From assembly GCA_035041965.1 (NCBI GenBank), contig JAPYMA010001343.1:1-64000 (forward strand): a stretch of 64,000 bases of DNA, given 5' to 3'. The DNA comes from Anisakis pegreffii (Eukaryota > Nematoda > Chromadorea > Rhabditida > Anisakidae). The notes beneath the pieces were generated by a model. The model was not told the origin of the DNA. It worked only from the letters and a program-made list of their open reading frames with translations, and did not search any database. This document shows positions 62,301-64,000 of this stretch, piece by piece. Every line of letters begins with the position of its first letter. The stretch's first letter is position 1. A program made the position numbers and the translations under genes.

Positions 62301-63368
62301 ATGCCCTAGATATTGGACAGATGAGTGTTATCAATAGACATCAAGTGATGAGATTGAATTTTTGAATCCGAAAAGTTGCCACTGAACGCACAAACCGAGG
62401 AACATTGCTTTCAGCTCTGTATTGGAACATATTATAATCCTTTTTATTGATCGTCACTTTTACTCGGCGCCTCTTCGTCCAGTAACCGAATTCCTGAAAA
62501 GTGGAAAATGAATTATCGAAATGTCAATAAACAGTCACTTTCCCAAGCGATTACTATTAAAAACGTATTGTCAATTAGATATCCCCTTATGCTCCATACG
62601 TTCAAGAATTAATTATAGGACAGGACTGGTCATATAAGTATGGATTATGGTTGCTGTACGGTTTTCACAAGATTTGGAAGCAACGCAATCTACTTTAATG
62701 GATATATTAAGAACATATAAATTTTTTTTCTTTTGATTTTACACAAGGATTATGCACACAATAGCATCAACAATCGTGCTACTGTGTTGTTGTGTGAGAT
62801 CAGTCTAAATTCACCATCAGCTCCAGTGAATATAGCGCAAGCCTTCTCCTTATCTTGTGATAAAGCTACAGAGAAACGCAACCTAACCAACTCTTCCTGC
62901 TCATAAGACCTTTATGTTCGTGGATCTAACATGCAGGTTAGATTGTGTCACGCTCATGATTGACAGCAAACGCAATGGAAATAGTGTTGGGTCGGGGATC
63001 ACCGACGGTTTTGCGGTAGTCCCCGACCGTCGGTGAATACCCAGTTGCGGTAATCATCGACAGGGTTCTCGGTCGGTGATTACCGAGAAAAATCTTGCGG
63101 TTCCCAACAACACTAAGTGGAAACAATTTACAATTTAAATATCACAAAAGTTCCAAATAAAAAATCCGTACAGTTTCCATTGCCGCAAACAATTCCGCGA
63201 CTGTATCTTTGTCTTTCGTTTCCGCGTAATATTCATTCACCATTGGGATGAAGAATGGTGGTTGTGATCTGCGTAGATAATATAAACGACCGCCGTTCGG
63301 TATAAAACCAAACTTCTTGATCATATGTTGAAAATTCTCTAGCATTGCTTTGGTGGTTTCATGTAGCC
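59399..63368 (-). CDS. Trehalase (GH37), 5' end outside the window
   Basis: Exons 63172-63368, 62396-62493, 61488-61723, 61022-61276, 60651-60768, 60124-60262 and 59399-59656 cover the C-terminal two thirds. Motifs in order: NFQHMIKKFGFIPNGGRLYY, RSQPPFF, NVPRPESYREDY, ESGWDFSSRWF (with the catalytic Asp), VDLNAILCWN, WYDYN, then QQWDYPNGWAPLNH (trehalase signature 2) and GGEYENQ-EGFGWTNG (with the catalytic Glu). The C-terminus ends in a Ser/Thr stretch and a hydrophobic tail (ICIYIFTTLFLHTVV), a GPI-anchor signal. By family it hydrolyses trehalose to two glucose at the cell surface. The donor at 61022 is favoured over 61009 because only it keeps frame. The acceptor at 60262 is an unusual CGAG, chosen for frame. 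Signature 1 (PGGRF) is not in the window. Introns hold two miniature elements. Confidence 0.93.
59739..59934 (+). mobile_element. hAT-like miniature element (CAG ends) in the last trehalase intron
   Basis: Starts CAGGGGTTCTCA, ends GGGGACTACTG, and is flanked by GTCTAGGC and GTCTAGGA, an 8-bp duplication with one mismatch. Related to 4533-4761. The frames open across it encode nothing recognisable. Confidence 0.8.
60885..60930 (+). repeat. AAT-type microsatellite in a trehalase intron
   Basis: Interrupted (AAT)n/(AAC)n tract with no other content. Confidence 0.6.
62982..63115. mobile_element. hAT-like miniature element in a trehalase intron, TAGTGTTG family
   Basis: 134 bp with ends TAGTGTTGGGTCGGGGA and (reverse) TAGTGTTGTTGGGAACCG. 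Flanks AATGGAAA and AGTGGAAA form an 8-bp duplication with one mismatch. The GC-rich interior has CCGACGGT / ACCGTCGG palindromic blocks. Same family as 31352-31516 and 34914-35070. Confidence 0.8.
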
Positions 63369-64000
63369 CTGAAAATAATATTGACTCAAATGCGCATATC
63401 GGGTCGCTTCGATCCTACACCAGTTTCGATCGAATGGCGTTCTGCTATCTGATCTAACCTTGAGCTCTGATTTCGTGACACTTTCGGAGAATCCCTCAAG
63501 ATTCATATGTTGTTTTTTTTTTGGTAAATTCGTTTCATTTCAAGGAAAAAGTTACTATCAGGAGAAAATGACTACTCGCCGAACACATTTTGGGATAATT
63601 TTGATGCCATCCCAATTTTCATTAATGATTGTTGATATCCATCAATATTAACAAATATCATCCTCTGCGTTCCTAATCAACTGTTAGACCATAGATGAGC
63701 AAGTGATTCGGTCTTTATGAATAGCAACTATAATGCTCATGATGATGATGGTAAAGACTTCATTTCAATTCTAAACTGCGAATCATTCCCTTGCGATCAT
63801 ACTTCATCAAACTGATCAAAGTGATCAAATGTGCATTTTTAAAATGCTATTCAGCACTTATGTGGATCAAGTTAGTCACCGCTAATGTGCCAAACCACTC
63901 AATCTCAGTTAAAATTCTCAAACTTCCCATCGGGCAGAATTCCCTTTCCGCCTATGAAAACCACTATACGAATACGATTGACGAAAAGCAAACGATTCAG
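63369..64000 (-). other. Probable trehalase intron running off the window
   Basis: The acceptor TTTTCAG precedes the first trehalase exon seen here. No exon with the expected upstream signature (PGGRF-x-E-x-Y-x-WD) was found, so the rest of the gene should lie beyond 64000. Confidence 0.5.

Overview
The window is nuclear DNA from an animal, most likely a nematode. Genes are split by spliceosomal introns with GT..AG borders, intergenic DNA is AT-rich and littered with short non-autonomous transposons, and a DUF229 phosphatase-like gene (a family expanded in nematodes) is present. Nearly every start codon that can be checked lies a few to about 30 bases after a pyrimidine-rich stretch ending in AG, as expected for spliced-leader trans-splicing. 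No species is claimed. No tRNA, rRNA, CRISPR array, bacterial operon or viral gene was seen.

Layout. (1) 0.6-15.3 kb is a cluster of seven small two-exon genes, here called A to G (A-, B+, C+, D-, E+, F+, G-), for secreted peptide precursors. Each has exon 1 = signal peptide, one phase-2 intron, and exon 2 = a Lys-Arg processing site followed by a Gly/Tyr/Asn-rich peptide that ends in a shared module of the form NYGG-x-(N/D)-I-x-x-I-(N/D)-x-x-N. There are two subfamilies (A, C, E, F and B, D, G). E carries three copies of the module; G is frameshifted. (2) 15.3-24.2 kb is gene-poor, with a roughly 240-bp tandem repeat interrupted by a hAT-like element. (3) 24.2-28.0 kb is a spliced gene for an unrecognised cysteine-containing secreted protein. 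(4) 28-31.8 kb is gene-poor, with a LINE reverse-transcriptase relic and a GC-rich element. (5) 31.9-39.4 kb (minus) is a DUF229 membrane phosphatase/sulfatase-fold gene of about 14 exons. (6) 43.3-48.2 kb (minus) is an intact DDX47/Rrp3 DEAD-box helicase of 11 exons. (7) 49.5-52.9 kb (plus) is ribosomal protein eL8 (RPL7A), complete. (8) 55.1-57.4 kb (plus) is a ferritin whose ferroxidase residues are replaced. (9) 59.4-63.4 kb (minus) is the 3' part of a GPI-anchored-type trehalase; its 5' end lies outside the window.

How the genes relate. DDX47 (pre-rRNA processing) and RPL7A (large ribosomal subunit) are divergent across about 1.3 kb. The other housekeeping genes look like independent units and not an operon. 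The peptide cluster is the accessory part and the most novel: its precursors carry marks of secreted bioactive peptides (dibasic cleavage, N-terminal Gln after cleavage, C-terminal Gly in one subfamily). It superficially resembles the Gly/Tyr-rich epidermal peptide clusters (nlp-29 type) of Caenorhabditis. The transposon fraction is mostly hAT-like miniature elements with TIRs starting TAGTG or CAG and degraded 8-bp target duplications, many of them in introns.
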